Source of the DNA: Acanthochromis polyacanthus
Lineage: Eukaryota > Chordata > Actinopteri > Pomacentridae
Direction of reading: 5' to 3'
Assembly: GCF_021347895.1 (NCBI RefSeq)
Contig: NC_067121.1
Span: forward strand, 30,553,974 to 30,617,973
DNA: 64,000 nt
Made by a program: the position numbers and the translations under genes. Positions within the stretch are counted from its first letter, which is position 1. Every line of letters begins with the position of its first letter. Below, piece after piece: positions 50,801 to 61,972 of the stretch. Below the pieces are notes generated by a model. It worked only from the letters and a program-made list of their open reading frames with translations. It was not told where the DNA came from and made no database searches.

Positions 50801-53800
50801 AGGCTGGGGCCGTTCTTGTAAATGTTTTGTAAGCCAGGAGGAGAGTTTTGAATTTGATTCTGGCTGCAACTGGAAGTCAGTGAAGGGAGATGAACAGGGG
50901 AGTGACATGAGCTTATTTGGGCTAGTTGAAGACCAGACGTGCTGCTGCATTCTGGATCATCTGTAGAGGTTTGACTGTACATGCAGGGAGACCTGCCACA
51001 AGAGAGTTGCAGTAGTCAATGCATGACATCACAAGAGCCTGAACCAGAAGTTGTGTGGCCTGTTGGACACTGATCTGAGGCTGAACAGATTGACAAGCTG
51101 GAAAGACCATGAGTTCAGTCTTAGATTTAGCTGAAGGTGCCGTTCCTTCATCCATGTGGAGATATCAGCCAGACATGCTGATATCCGAGCTGAAACTGTT
51201 GTGTTGTCAGGTGGAAAAGAGAGAAAAAGCTGAGTGTCGTCAGCGTAACAGTGGTAGGAGAAGCCATTGGAGCGGATCACTGCACCAAGTGAGGTGGTGT
51301 ACAGAGAGAAGAGTAAGGGACCAAGCACTGACCCCTGAGGGACCCCTGTTGATAGGTCATGTGACCTTGACACCTCCCCTCGCCGTGACACTCTGAAGGA
51401 TCTGCCTGTGAGGTAGGACTTGAACCACAACAGGACAGAACCTGAGATGCAGAGCTCAGAGTGTGGAGAGGAGGAGGATTTGATGGTTCATGGTGTCAAA
51501 GGCAGCAGACAAGTCCAGCAGCAGTAGGACAGAGGACTGACCAGCAGCGCTCGCCAGGAGATCTAAAATATCATAATAGGGTATTCTATTTATTATTTAT
51601 CTCACCCCAGAGGTCCCTGTAAGATAGGGGTGTCAAACATGCGGCCCATGAGTCAAAACAGGCCCTCCAGAGAGCCCAATCTGGCCCACGGGACGATTTT
51701 GCAAAGTGTAAAAATTACAAAGACATCAACTAAATAATGTACATTTGTAAAATTACTAATTTGAAATCATGTCTAACCATGACAAGTTGTTTTCATCAAG
51801 TAAAATACGAGCTTGTTCATTGTTCTTTTGTCATTTTGTGTCTCATTTTTGTAATATTTTGTCTTTTTGCTTGACTTTTGTCGTTTGTCTCATGTTTTTG
51901 TTGTTGCGTTTCCCGTTTTACGTTTCTTTTTTGTCTCGATATGCTAGTCTACTTTTTTGTTGTTTTATTTCTCGCTTTTGTCATTTTTGGTCTTGTGTCA
52001 TTTGTGTAATTTTTTGTTGGTTTGTAACTTTTGTAAAATTTTTTGGCTGTTTTTTTGTTTTGTTTAGTGTTGCGTCTCCTTTTTGCCATTTTGCATCCGA
52101 TTTTGAAACATTTTGTCTTGTTTTTTGTCAGTTTTGTCATTTTAATTATTGACCTGGAAGTTGTCATATGTAAACCTAATGTATCAAATTAGGTAGAGTT
52201 GAATTTAAGATTTTTTTTAGACAAAAAAAATCTAAATCTCCAATTTATAGTTTTTTTTTAGGTGGAAATAAAAAGCTCAGTTTTTGCTGGAATTTTTTGA
52301 AATGCTAGTTTGACCTTGTATTCAAGAGGGATTTAATTAACCAATGAAAATCAAACATTTCTTTTGAACTGTGGTTTAACAGAATTATTTAAAAAACACT
52401 CATGAAATAGGCCTGGACAAAAATGATGGTACCCCAAGAAACGACTGAAAGTGTGACCATAGGGACATGTTCAATCCAGGTGTGTCCTCTGATTAGCATC
52501 ACAGGTGTCTACAAATGTGTAATTAGTCAGTCGGCCTATTTATAGGGTTACTAGTCATCCCTTTAAGTCACTTATGAGCTCATTTTAAATGGGAAGTCAA
52601 GAACACAATAATCTTGATGTCTGTGTCATTAAAACAGTGATTATGTGACTGAAAGAAAAAAACAAGTATGACCTTGTTTTCTTGTTTTCTCCATTTTAGT
52701 GTCACTGGAGGGTCAAAGACTCATAAAACAACATTAGAACTAAAGACATGATCACAAAAGTATGTTTGTTTAAGCAACCTTTCTAGTCGACCACAGCGGA
52801 GTATCTGATACCCACAAGGCACAGTGGGGTTTATTTCTTAAAGTGTGGGGTTTCTAAGGATATTTGCCCTGGCCCGCTATTCTACTCTGAACTTGGTAAG
52901 ACATGTGCCAAACCATTGAGAAACCAGTTCAGTTACACACAGAGGCAGCGACCCCAAACCAGCAGAACATTCATTCATTCATCGTGTGGAACCTGATATG
53001 TGGCTGCATCCAGGTTGGACAAGGCGACATAGAGCAGATTGTTCTGCAGCGTGTAGATCCCTGCAGGAACGGCCAGCTTCAGGGTCTCCATGGGTTTGTT
53101 CACAATCTCCTCCTTCAGCAGCTGGTTCATTGCCCGCATACTGTAATCTGACAGAAACAGAGAGAGTGTTGTCAGAGAGGGACCACCAGTGGAGTTTACG
53201 AAGCAGATTGGGGCCTCAGATTTGGTAAACAACGGCGTGAAATCTACTTTTGCAAACACTCACTGTTCTCCATCAAGACGAGAAAGATGCAGGTGATGAT
53301 TTTGAGCACCTCGGCCGACACCACGGCGGAGGAGGCCAGGTATCGGGGGCCGTCCTCCTTCAGGGTTCGGGAGTAACGCATGGTGAGAACCAGAGAGGTG
53401 GTCTGCAGCACCAGGACCCCCAGAGATACATACTTCAGCCTGGAGGCGTGAGGTGAGGACGAGACCATGACGGGGGGCTGTTTGTCCAAGTCAGCAGCCG
53501 ACGGGGGATCCTTTAGGGCGGAGAAAAACAAAATGAGAAAGCAAAAATAAGGCTCAGAGAGAGAATGCAGCAGACACTCCTGCATTGCTGCTTCTACTAA
53601 TCTCAGGGACAGTCCTTAACCCTCGTTCATCCTGCAGGTCAAATTAACCCTTTTTAAAATTTGAAAAGGTGGGGGGAAAAAAAATGGTAAACAGACAGAA
53701 GAGAGCATGGAGAGTGGGACAAAAAAGAGAAAGTGAGTGCAGAGGGATCAGGGCTGTAGTTAAAGAGTTGTTCAACAGAAGGCCGACTTGTCCAGCCTGA

Positions 53801-54111
53801 AGCGGTGTCATGCATTCCTGTGACCGGCCTGCAGTCCTGCAGCACAGATGAACAGTAAAAGTAACATTTAAAAGAGCTGACACCAGCTCTGTACTCAGTG
53901 GCAGCAGGTAGTTTGTCTATATTTGATTTAACCCTCGTGTTGTCCTGCGGATCAGTGTGAAAATGTAGAATAAAAACATTTTCAGAGTGAAAATTTCCAC
54001 ATTTAACATTTTTGGGAATTTTTTAAAATATTTTTTGGTGGAAATGAAAGAAATGCAAAAAATTAAAAATAAAAATTTAAGAACATTCACAAAAAAAATC
54101 AATTTTACTGA

Positions 54112-54173
<62 letters not shown>

Positions 54174-57100
54174 AGTCACTAGATATTTCTAGGATTTTTA
54201 GTCATTTTTTTGGAAAATGTTTACAAGAATTTTCTTGTAATTTTGGGGGATTTCTTTAAAGAAAATTTAAGGGAAACTTTAAGACTTATTGGAATTTTCT
54301 TCCTGAAGGTTTTGCAAATTTTCAGAAATTTAGACAATTTTTTTTGCTGAATTTTTAAATTTTTTCCAGACAAGAACTATTTTTTTGACAACAGGAGGGT
54401 TAAAATAACACCTTTACTCTATATAATACTCTTAATTACTTCAAGTTTGAATGAAAACTTGCTATAAAATGTCAGATTTTTAAAATCATACATGATTAGT
54501 TAAAGGACCGTCGGAAAGTCTGTTCTCCAGCAAGATCCAGGAGGTAGGAAGCAAATCCACAGCCTTCAGTTTCCCTTTATACGAAAACCGTTAGATTATT
54601 TTTGCATTTCTTAGTCTTATCTGTTGCACATATCAAGTTCTACTTCATGCCTGTGTTCATGACTTCTTCTGTGCAGTTCACCTGTATTTTAAGATGTCCC
54701 AAAAAATGTCATCAAAAGTGTTTTACAGCTTTTAATTACAGCCTGAGCACTCATAGCTGCAGGAATGTCAGTTGTGTGGGAGAATCTAATCAATCACACG
54801 GTCCATTTCTGCAGTTTGTGATATTTTCAGTAGATTTTAGGGAACTTTTCCATAATTGGAGTTCTGAATTCAAGGAGTTTACTTGAAATGGATTGTTTTT
54901 ACATTGTTTTATTGGTACTTTTAGTAAAGGATCAAAATAAAATACTCAAACATTCGCTGTGCCATTCATTACAACAATATTCAACAGGTTTAATTTCATT
55001 TCCTATAAAACTATTGGTGTCTCATCGACTAGCACTCAGCTAAACACCAACAAGAACCCACACTCTCTTGCATTTATAAACTATCAGATATAAAACATAA
55101 CTGACCCGTCTCACTGCACCCGGCATCTTGCAGGTCTGGACACAAACACTCTTCTCTCTTTTTGTGTCACATTTCCTGACTGAAGCATTTTATCACTCAG
55201 CAGCTACTTCCACTTGTCTTGGTCGCCTCGTCCACATGGCCCCAAATTTCAAAGTGACATGTGCAGAGAGCAGAGCATTCACAGAAGCAAAGCACACTGA
55301 GGTTTGCAGTGTTTCACTTTCAGTCAGTTTCCTGCAGGAGTCAAACCTTCTGTTTAAAAGGTAAAACTGTGGGACTCACTCAGGTGTTTTTTTTTTTCAT
55401 TGCACTGCTGTTAATTTGCTCCTGCCAATGTATCACTGTGCCACCTTTAGACAGTTTTGTACCTGGTTTCTTCCTAATGTCACTGTAAAATTTCATTGTT
55501 ACATTTGAACCACACAAGTTTCATTATTTATTAATGTGAGAGTGAACCTGTTTTCATTTTACTGATGAGTTCAGAGACCAAATTCACTGAGTCATGTTGC
55601 AAAGTGCTCCTCTAACTTCCTCAATGGTAAATACTCAGCTTTAGTAAAAAGAGGATGTTCAACAAGCCACGGAGGCCGAGGAAATTTTGACAGAACAGGA
55701 GGTGTGGTGTGTTCAACACACTGACCTCCTTATGCAAGAGCTCGGCTCAGCAGAGGGGCACAATCCTCCTCTGTCTGCCTCCCACACACCCACCCAACTC
55801 TCCTGACTCTCTCCAAGCACATTTTAAGAACTTTTATTTTTAGTTGCCTTCTGTGCTCTTGTTTATATACGACGGTTTTATAAGTTTTACCTCAGACAGC
55901 TGCAGGAATATCAAGCATTTCATCTTTAACCCTGTAAAACCAACTGTTGCAGAAATGCATCAGTTTTAGTTTTGTAAAATATTATTCTCTATTTGGGTTT
56001 TTAGTCATTTATTTTTTTGCATATTTTATTTATTTTTTTGCTCATTTTTCATATATATATATATTTATTCTTTTTTGCTCATTTTCTTATATATCATCAT
56101 TAGTAGTAGTATTATTAATATTTTTGCAAACTTAATTTTTTTGCTCATTTTTTAAAAATATATTTGGATCTTACAGGGCTAAATCTGCTCAGTGTAACGA
56201 AGGACAGAGCACAGCAGAAACATTCTGCACATCGTAATGCATCAGACTGTGTTTAATAACGATACATCCAAAAATAACTTGAGCGGGACCTAAAAGGTGA
56301 AACTAAACATAAAAAAGTTAAACACTGACAATAAACCTAAGATGCTGTTTTCTTTTTTCAGGACCTGTGCCATTAAACTTTTAATGACTCACTCATAAAT
56401 GGCAAACAGAGCTTCTGAGATTTTTAGCTGCAGCTGAGTTTTAAAAAACAAACAAATAACAAACTCTAGCATTTAAAAGTAGTTTCAGGCAGGAGGCCGA
56501 GCACAGGGTAAAAGAAAGGAGCGTTGATGACAAGATGCAAATAAACAGCAACAGACTGCCCATTATTTGCATTGACATGAGTTATTAAAAGCAGGTCACA
56601 TCAGCACAAGCTATTCAAAAACACCCCAGAGAGCAATGATGAGTGCACTGACTCAGCTGCTGCACAGTCTGGGAACACGTGTAGAAGAATCAATGTTTTC
56701 ATTACATTTCAGAGGAAATTATTGTTCGTAGACTATCAAGCAGTCAGCAAAAAGACAAAACAAGGCAGGATTATCAAGTAGTTTCACAGTCTGGCTATTT
56801 TTTCTAGTAGTCACACATCTTTGATTTAACCTCCAAAAACTAATATCTGTGTATCAAACTTCAATATTTAGAGGTTTTGTTTGATGAAAATACCACCTTC
56901 ATGCCTTAAAATGTAATGTAACTCAACACTAATGCACTGCAGCAACAGCTCTAGCACACCAGCTCACCTACAACGCTACTGAAACACTATCAAACTACTC
57001 CAAATTTGTCTTTTCTTATTGGTACGCTGCAGCTTGAAGGTAGAAAAGCTCATGATATCAACATTCCTTCATGTAATAATATCAAAAACACAACCTGTAT

Positions 57101-57238
57101 TTCATCAGAAGGGGTCTTTAAGATCTCAACAACTTCTTCCGCTGCTGCCACGGCTGATTTGTCCTCCCACTTGTCTTCTACATAACCACTTCTGACAGCA
57201 CAAGGAACAAGCTTCTCATGCCGCAAAGGATTGCTCAT
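44871..57238 (-). CDS. slc35a3: Golgi UDP-N-acetylglucosamine transporter
   Basis: The exons, read on the - strand, are 57238-57095 (probable), 53510-53264, 53147-52993, 50157-50035, 48692-48518, 47598-47480, 46270-46137 and 44964-44871; all join in phase. The full reading is 396 aa. From the internal [17 protein letters not shown] start it is 334 aa, close to human SLC35A3 (325). Diagnostic segments are [89 protein letters not shown] and [20 protein letters not shown]. The protein is a multi-pass antiporter (about ten membrane helices in the family) that brings UDP-GlcNAc into the Golgi lumen for glycan synthesis. The 48-codon exon at 57 kb ([20 protein letters not shown]) ends in phase with the next exon but is unknown to me, so the shorter start is the safer one. 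Introns carry an L2 LINE and several MITEs. Confidence 0.92.
46573..47095 (-). mobile_element. TTAA MITE copy 7 in an slc35a3 intron
   Basis: The copy starts TTAGCCTTCGTGTTGTCC (the TTAA mutated to TTAG), contains GGGTCAAAATTGATCC, and ends GAAGACAACAGAAGAG plus TTAA at 47092-47095. It lies between the exons at 46.2 and 47.5 kb. Confidence 0.7.
48928..49017. mobile_element. 82-bp palindromic MITE with TTAA duplication
   Basis: TTAA at 48928-48931 and 49014-49017 encloses 82 bp that are nearly all inverted repeat: arms of about 27 bp, CCCTTTGACGCACAACATGG on the left and its partner on the right. The CCCT terminus again suggests piggyBac-type mobilisation, but the sequence differs from the larger family. 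It lies in an slc35a3 intron. Confidence 0.7.
50328..51570 (-). mobile_element. 5'-truncated L2-type LINE with reverse transcriptase remnant
   Basis: The 3' end (read on +) starts at TTTCATTTGGCAGACGC at about 50331, the usual tail of fish L2 elements. The - strand encodes reverse-transcriptase motifs [16 protein letters not shown] and the catalytic [11 protein letters not shown] (51029-51430). A further downstream part is IQNAAARLV (about 50925-50955). Frameshifts break the frame and the 5' half, including the endonuclease, is absent. It is antisense-neutral: the same strand as slc35a3, in the intron between exons at 50.1 and 53.0 kb. Confidence 0.85.
51627..52170. repeat. hAT-like element end followed by degenerate TTTTGTC-rich tandem sequence
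   Basis: The left end reads AGGGGTGTCAAACATGCGGC followed by CCAATCTGGCCCACGG, typical of a widespread fish hAT-type non-autonomous element. The rest is a degenerate array of units such as TTTTGTCATTTTGTGTC. I see no matching right terminus. A 127-codon frame across the T-rich part is not a gene. Confidence 0.5.
52405..52680. mobile_element. Truncated end of a Tc1-like element
   Basis: The stretch GGCCTGGACAAAAATGATGG, then GTGACCATAGGGACATGTTC and GCATCACAGGTGTCTAC, is familiar as the 5' terminal region of a fish Tc1 family. No transposase sequence follows. Its right limit is unclear. Confidence 0.5.
53616..53680 (-). mobile_element. Truncated TTAA MITE fragment (copy 9)
   Basis: TTAACCCTCGTTCATCC is followed by CAGGTCAAATTAACCC and then unrelated sequence. 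Only the first 60 bp or so of the family remain. It lies about 100 bp upstream of an slc35a3 exon. Confidence 0.55.
53928..54403 (-). mobile_element. TTAA MITE copy 8 with an internal (TA)n expansion
   Basis: TTAA (53928-53931) precedes CCCTCGTGTTGTCC, and ACAACAGGAGGG precedes TTAA (54400-54403). The family's TATATATCAG segment has grown into about 28 TA units (54114-54169). It lies in the first large slc35a3 intron. Confidence 0.75.
54404..57094. other. slc35a3 intron; no other gene seen
   Basis: This is AT-rich intron sequence without recognisable exons apart from the small repeat at 55926-56182. Confidence 0.45.
55926..56182. mobile_element. Short TIR element with TTTAACCCTGTAA ends
   Basis: The left end TTAACCCTGTAAAACCA and the right end, in reverse complement, TTAGCCCTGTAAGATCCA match as inverted repeats of about 15 bp with mismatches. 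The interior is a degenerate TTTTTTGCTCATTTT array. It is probably a small MITE; the superfamily is not clear. Confidence 0.45.
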
Positions 57239-60200
57239 TGTATGGAGAAATGCAACTCTAAACCATGAACCACTCCTCTGAATCCAAACACTCCTATCAA
57301 CACGACACAGGGAAAATGTCTTTGTGTGCAACACAGACGTCAACACTCAACACCATTAGCGCCAGAGGTACTCATTGGTAGCTCAAACTCCACATTCAAT
57401 CCGCCATAGACCAGAAAGGAAGCAGAAAGCCTCACTTCATCCCAACACGCTCAAACCTGTCGCACAGAAAAAGCTCTCTGAAGTCCCGATAAAGATGCAC
57501 AAACCTTCTCCGCCGACATGTTTGAACATATACGGCGAACGTGTTCTTCTGGAGCCTCAGTGAGACACAACCTGCTCAGCAGACGGCCCTCAGGCAAGTA
57601 AACGGGTTAGATGAGGAACACACTTTGTAGGTATGAAACAACCGAACCAATGACAAGAAAGACTGGTCACGTGTGCCAACAGAGGCATGAAGTGGTGAAG
57701 GAATAGTGCTGATAGGTGGCACTGGAAGGACGCTCGTGAGTAAAGAAGGAGCTGCAGATCAAACTGTAAGTCTTTGGTTTAAATGTTGCAGAATTAAGGA
57801 AAACTGGCTGAAAGTATGTTTCTGAGGTGGCAATTAAAAAATTGATATAGTTAAGGTCATAATTGGAAAACACGCCAAGCCAATAATACTCCACTGTTCT
57901 GAGAGAAATCAATAAATTGGGAACAAAAGTAGAAGTCTCTCAATCTTAAAAATAGAAATGAGTTTGGACCTGAACGTAGGAGCAGATTAACTGTTGATTT
58001 CTTTGTCCAGAAACTCATTTCACCTCAAATTTGCTGACTTTTTCAGATGTCTTCCATGAGCTTTCTCTCCATGAAGAGAAATATGAACCAATAAACATTT
58101 TTAGAAAGTTAAAGTGAATTTTGCTACAAACAGGACAGAACTGAAGACATCTGCAGACGTCGCTTTTAAACATGCGTTTCTGTTCAATGAAATTTAGTTT
58201 TAAATGCAGCATTTTTCCTTCTGCATGACAGAAATCTCATCCAGAAACTATCAAGCCCTCTCAGTTACAGTGAAATTGACCTTAGTACAGTGAATGCATC
58301 ATATGCTCTGGTATTTCCATGCTTGGTTGACTCTGTATTTACAATATTTGGTTACAGAGCATAAGAGCAGCAGAACAAAAACAAGACTACATTGATGATA
58401 TTCACTGCAGAAAATGAATCAACAGGTTTTAAATGTCATCGCTTTGCTGCCTTCAAAAGCAGACGTGGATGTTACAAAGTGTATAAATCACTACACACTT
58501 AATCTGGTTGTTTGTAAAAATGCTAAACAATGTGCTAACAGGTTGGTTTACAACTCCCTCTGGTGTTAAATAACATCAAATTCATTCTCCTACCATTCAC
58601 CGACTTCGCTCCTGAAGTGAAGGAATCTAATTTTCACCTGAACAATTCAGCTCGGGCATTTCTCCGATGGTATTAAAGGGCTGAATCAGCCGGGGACCAG
58701 CAGAGAAGGAACCAAGTGCAGACAATACGGACAAAAGAAGCAAAAGAAAAAGTTTCATCAGGGGAGCAAACAGAAAGCAGCGGGGGGTTCAGGGTGTGAA
58801 AAAATCCAAACTAAAAGTGGATATCTTAAGTCACAAAACCAGACAAAAACCACAAATCCAAGCTCAAAAAACACAAATGTGGTGAGAAAAATTCTAAATT
58901 CAAGATGCAAAACACAAACCTGGCAAACATGAAGAGCACTTGTAGCAAACAGAAGAAGTCACACTGGAAAAGGTCGAAACTAAACAGGAGAAACTGACAA
59001 AAACTGTCGAAAAGATGCGACTAGTCGTACAGTGAGACGAGACGAGACGCAGGTGCGTCAGGAGAAGCAGGTGAAACTGTTCAGGACCATCAGAAAGGAG
59101 GGAAACTGAGGGGGAAAAAAGGAGGAACACAAGAGACGCACTAGGAGAGGGATCAATACAAAATAAAACAGGAAATAAATGGAACAAAATTCAAAGATGG
59201 TGACAAAACCCGAGGACGATTTTTAAGACTTGGTGTGATGATGGAGATTAAATCAGAGTAAAAACACACATTATTAATTTCAAACGACTGCAAGAGACAA
59301 AACACAGAAATATTCATCTGAATGTTTAATTTCAATGAGTTTCTGACCTATGAAGTAATAAAACTGAACTGTAATTAAAATCTGAATTACAAAATATGCA
59401 TACTATCTATATTGTTGCATTAGGCCAATTAAAAGAAAGGTAGTTAAAAGACGAACATATATTTAAATTAGGCACAATTATGAAGTCGAATCTCGAGTTA
59501 CAGAAACCTTGTCAAGATTCAAAGATCTTTAGACGCACAGCTGAAAAGATGAAACCTTCAGATTTAAAAACATCCAAGACATCAACATCCATCCTGCATC
59601 ATGCTCAAGAACATCTATTAAATAAAACTTCTGTGCAGTTTTGAGCTTTTGAGGCTTGACACAATAAAAAGGGTAATAAACTGACATAAAACCACAAGGG
59701 TTGGCACCAGCTTTGATCACGTAGATGTTCATAAAGAATTGTTGACATGAATGCAAGCTTCCACTTCGTCTCTGAATATCAAAAGTGATTTTTTTTTTTT
59801 GCTGGATCTCAGCATCCTCACAAACCAAAATGAGACAAAGCTACCACAAACTCAGCAGCAGACGACATTTTACTTTTCTTTTTCTTTAACTTTTCCAAAC
59901 CTGATGATCAGAAAACATACAAAGGTAGTGTTGGACTCACACAAAGCCGAGTCTGTGGCCTGATCTGCTTCACCTTCAGGAAAATTAGGCGCCAGAGTTT
60001 TGAGAATCAGCAACCAGAACCAGGTAAACCAGGACTGGAGGGACAAACAGCTCAAAAGATGTGAAGATCTGCTGACATTTTCTGAATGAAAGACATTCTG
60101 TGTTCAACCAGTGATGATCTGAACCTTCTGCTCTAAGAGCTTCCCTCATTTACTTAATGGGAGTGGACTTGAACAAATATTGAATTTAATCATTATCACC

Positions 60201-60448
60201 AGGATCTGTTAAAAGTTAAACCGGCCTAAGACTGAAAGCAGTGTGAGAATAAATGACCAGCATGAACAGTAATTACAGGCTCTTCTGGAGGTTATTACTT
60301 GTTTTCTGTTGCTGATGACAGACTAATTAAATCAAACGGTCCCTGAAGCTATCCTTGCAGGTTAAACAAGCTTAGCCGACAGGGAAATCACATATGTAGC
60401 TTCTAATGTGCCTCATGAAAACGCATGAAAGAGTCGCTTCTCTCGTAC
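57239..60448. other. Probable slc35a3 5' intron; no other gene seen
   Basis: No recognisable coding exon lies between the 57-kb exon and the candidate first exon at 60.45 kb. Confidence 0.4.
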
Positions 60449-60600
60449 CTGCGGGGCTGAGCTCAGCTGCGGACGTGGAGGAGGACAGTGTGCCGTCACT
60501 CATTCACCGGATCGTCCCGTTCATGCTCCGCTCTTTGTACAGTACTAAGAATCCGAGTGAGACTTCCAGCCGGTATCACCAAAGCAGGAAATAGTTTCAG
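60449..60600 (-). promoter_or_regulatory. slc35a3: Candidate non-coding first exon and promoter of slc35a3
   Basis: On the - strand a GC-richer block ends in CCCCGCAG|GTACGAG, a plausible splice donor at 60449/60448. It is 3.2 kb upstream of the 57-kb exon and 1.4 kb from the divergent imp3 start. The start site is not defined, and there is no direct evidence of transcription. Confidence 0.35.
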
Positions 60601-61427
60601 CTCTGAGTTGTAAATGAACTCTGTGTTTCTACGCTCCGGTCTGAGTCTGTCCTCTGCAGGCTGATGAATGAAGGAACCGAGGACTGACAAAGTTTGGTGA
60701 CACCTGCTGAAGAAAAAAATGTTGCACTATTAACCTGGAAAAAAAGACTAGTGCAAACAGAAACCGAAGACTTAAAGCTAAACCCCAAATTTCTCATATA
60801 ATGATTTCAGTTCAAATTCAGTTACAAATTCCATAATCATTTATTATGGAAATAATCACGTATTAATAAAAAATGACTGGCTATCACTAAAACGTCAACT
60901 AGATAACCGTCTGAACTTAACAACAACCACCTTCTCATTAGCTAAACAATAATAACAGGAGCTTATTCAAAAAAATTTTGATCGTCATCTTTTTATTAAG
61001 TTGAGATAATCATGACAGATATTTCTTTTTTGGCAATATATCAAGTTTTTTTTTCTGGAAAATAATTTGTATCTCTGTCGGAAAAAAAAAAACTTTCAGC
61101 TTAGTTACCCATTACAAAGACACCTCTCAAGGAAGTGTGTTAATTCCAGATCACATGACCTGCTCCACATTATGTCATTTCCTCCTGAAGAAAAGACTGG
61201 CAAGACTCCAAGGCTTTCTGAGTTATCTAATATAAAGTAGTGTGTGAGTCAAATGTGGATTTATGGCATGTCAACAGGTTTACTACAACATCTTTATCAA
61301 TAACTTTCAATTTTACTCAACTGTATATGTAATATTTAGAAGATTTTTTGTGAAAAAAATGTCATGTGATGTTTGGTTGTAGGCAGCCATGTTGATTTTA
61401 GGCCTGGAAACAGCAAAAAATGTCCCA

Positions 61428-61428
<1 letters not shown>

Positions 61429-61500
<72 letters not shown>
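61429..61500. repeat. (ATCT)n microsatellite
   Basis: About 18 tetranucleotide units. A shorter run of the same unit is at about 61796-61811, on the other side of a small MITE. Confidence 0.95.
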
Positions 61501-61501
<1 letters not shown>

Positions 61502-61510
61502 GAGTATAGA

Positions 61511-61750
61511 CACTACCAGTCAAAAGTTCATCATGAAGCTCATCCAGAGAATGCCGAGCAAAGGGTGGCTATTTCAAAGAATCTAAAATCTACAACATGT
61601 TTTGACTTATTTCACACTTTTTTTGTTTACTACATAGTTCCACGTGTTCATTCATAATTTTGATGCCTTCAGTGAGAATCTACAATATAAATACGTATGG
61701 AACTAAATAAAAAACATTAAATGAGAAGGTGTGTCCTTTTGACTGGTAGT
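61511..61750. mobile_element. Tc1-like MITE between two ATCT runs
   Basis: The ends CACTACCAGTCAAAAGTTC and, inverted, CTTTTGACTGGTAGT enclose about 240 bp. The right subterminal part AGAAGGTGTGTCC is also typical of this fish Tc1-derived MITE. No coding sequence is present. It lies upstream of imp3. Confidence 0.7.
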
Positions 61751-61839
61751 ACATCAACAATATTTTTATAACCCCACTCTAAGTCTTCAGTACCTTCTAT
61801 CTATCTATCTATGATGTAAGTTCAGTGCGGTAGAGGGCG

Positions 61840-61972
61840 CTGCTGCCTACGTCACTGAACAAACGACCTTTAATTGTCGCCGAAGAAGAAGAACACGTGA
61901 TTCCTGTTTCTACCTTCAACTGCATGTGGAGGAATCCGTCTCGTGAGTAAATAGCTAACAAAAGGTGCAAAA
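61840..61972 (+). promoter_or_regulatory. imp3: imp3 promoter and 5' UTR
   Basis: A TACGTCA CRE-like site (61848-61854) and a CACGTG E-box (61894-61899) lie just upstream of the start codon. E-boxes are common in ribosome-biogenesis genes driven by MYC-type factors (inference). No TATA box is evident. Confidence 0.45.

Noticed and set aside
51769..52152. 127-codon Phe/Cys-rich frame
   Set aside because: It is a translation of a degenerate T-rich tandem repeat with no coding signature.
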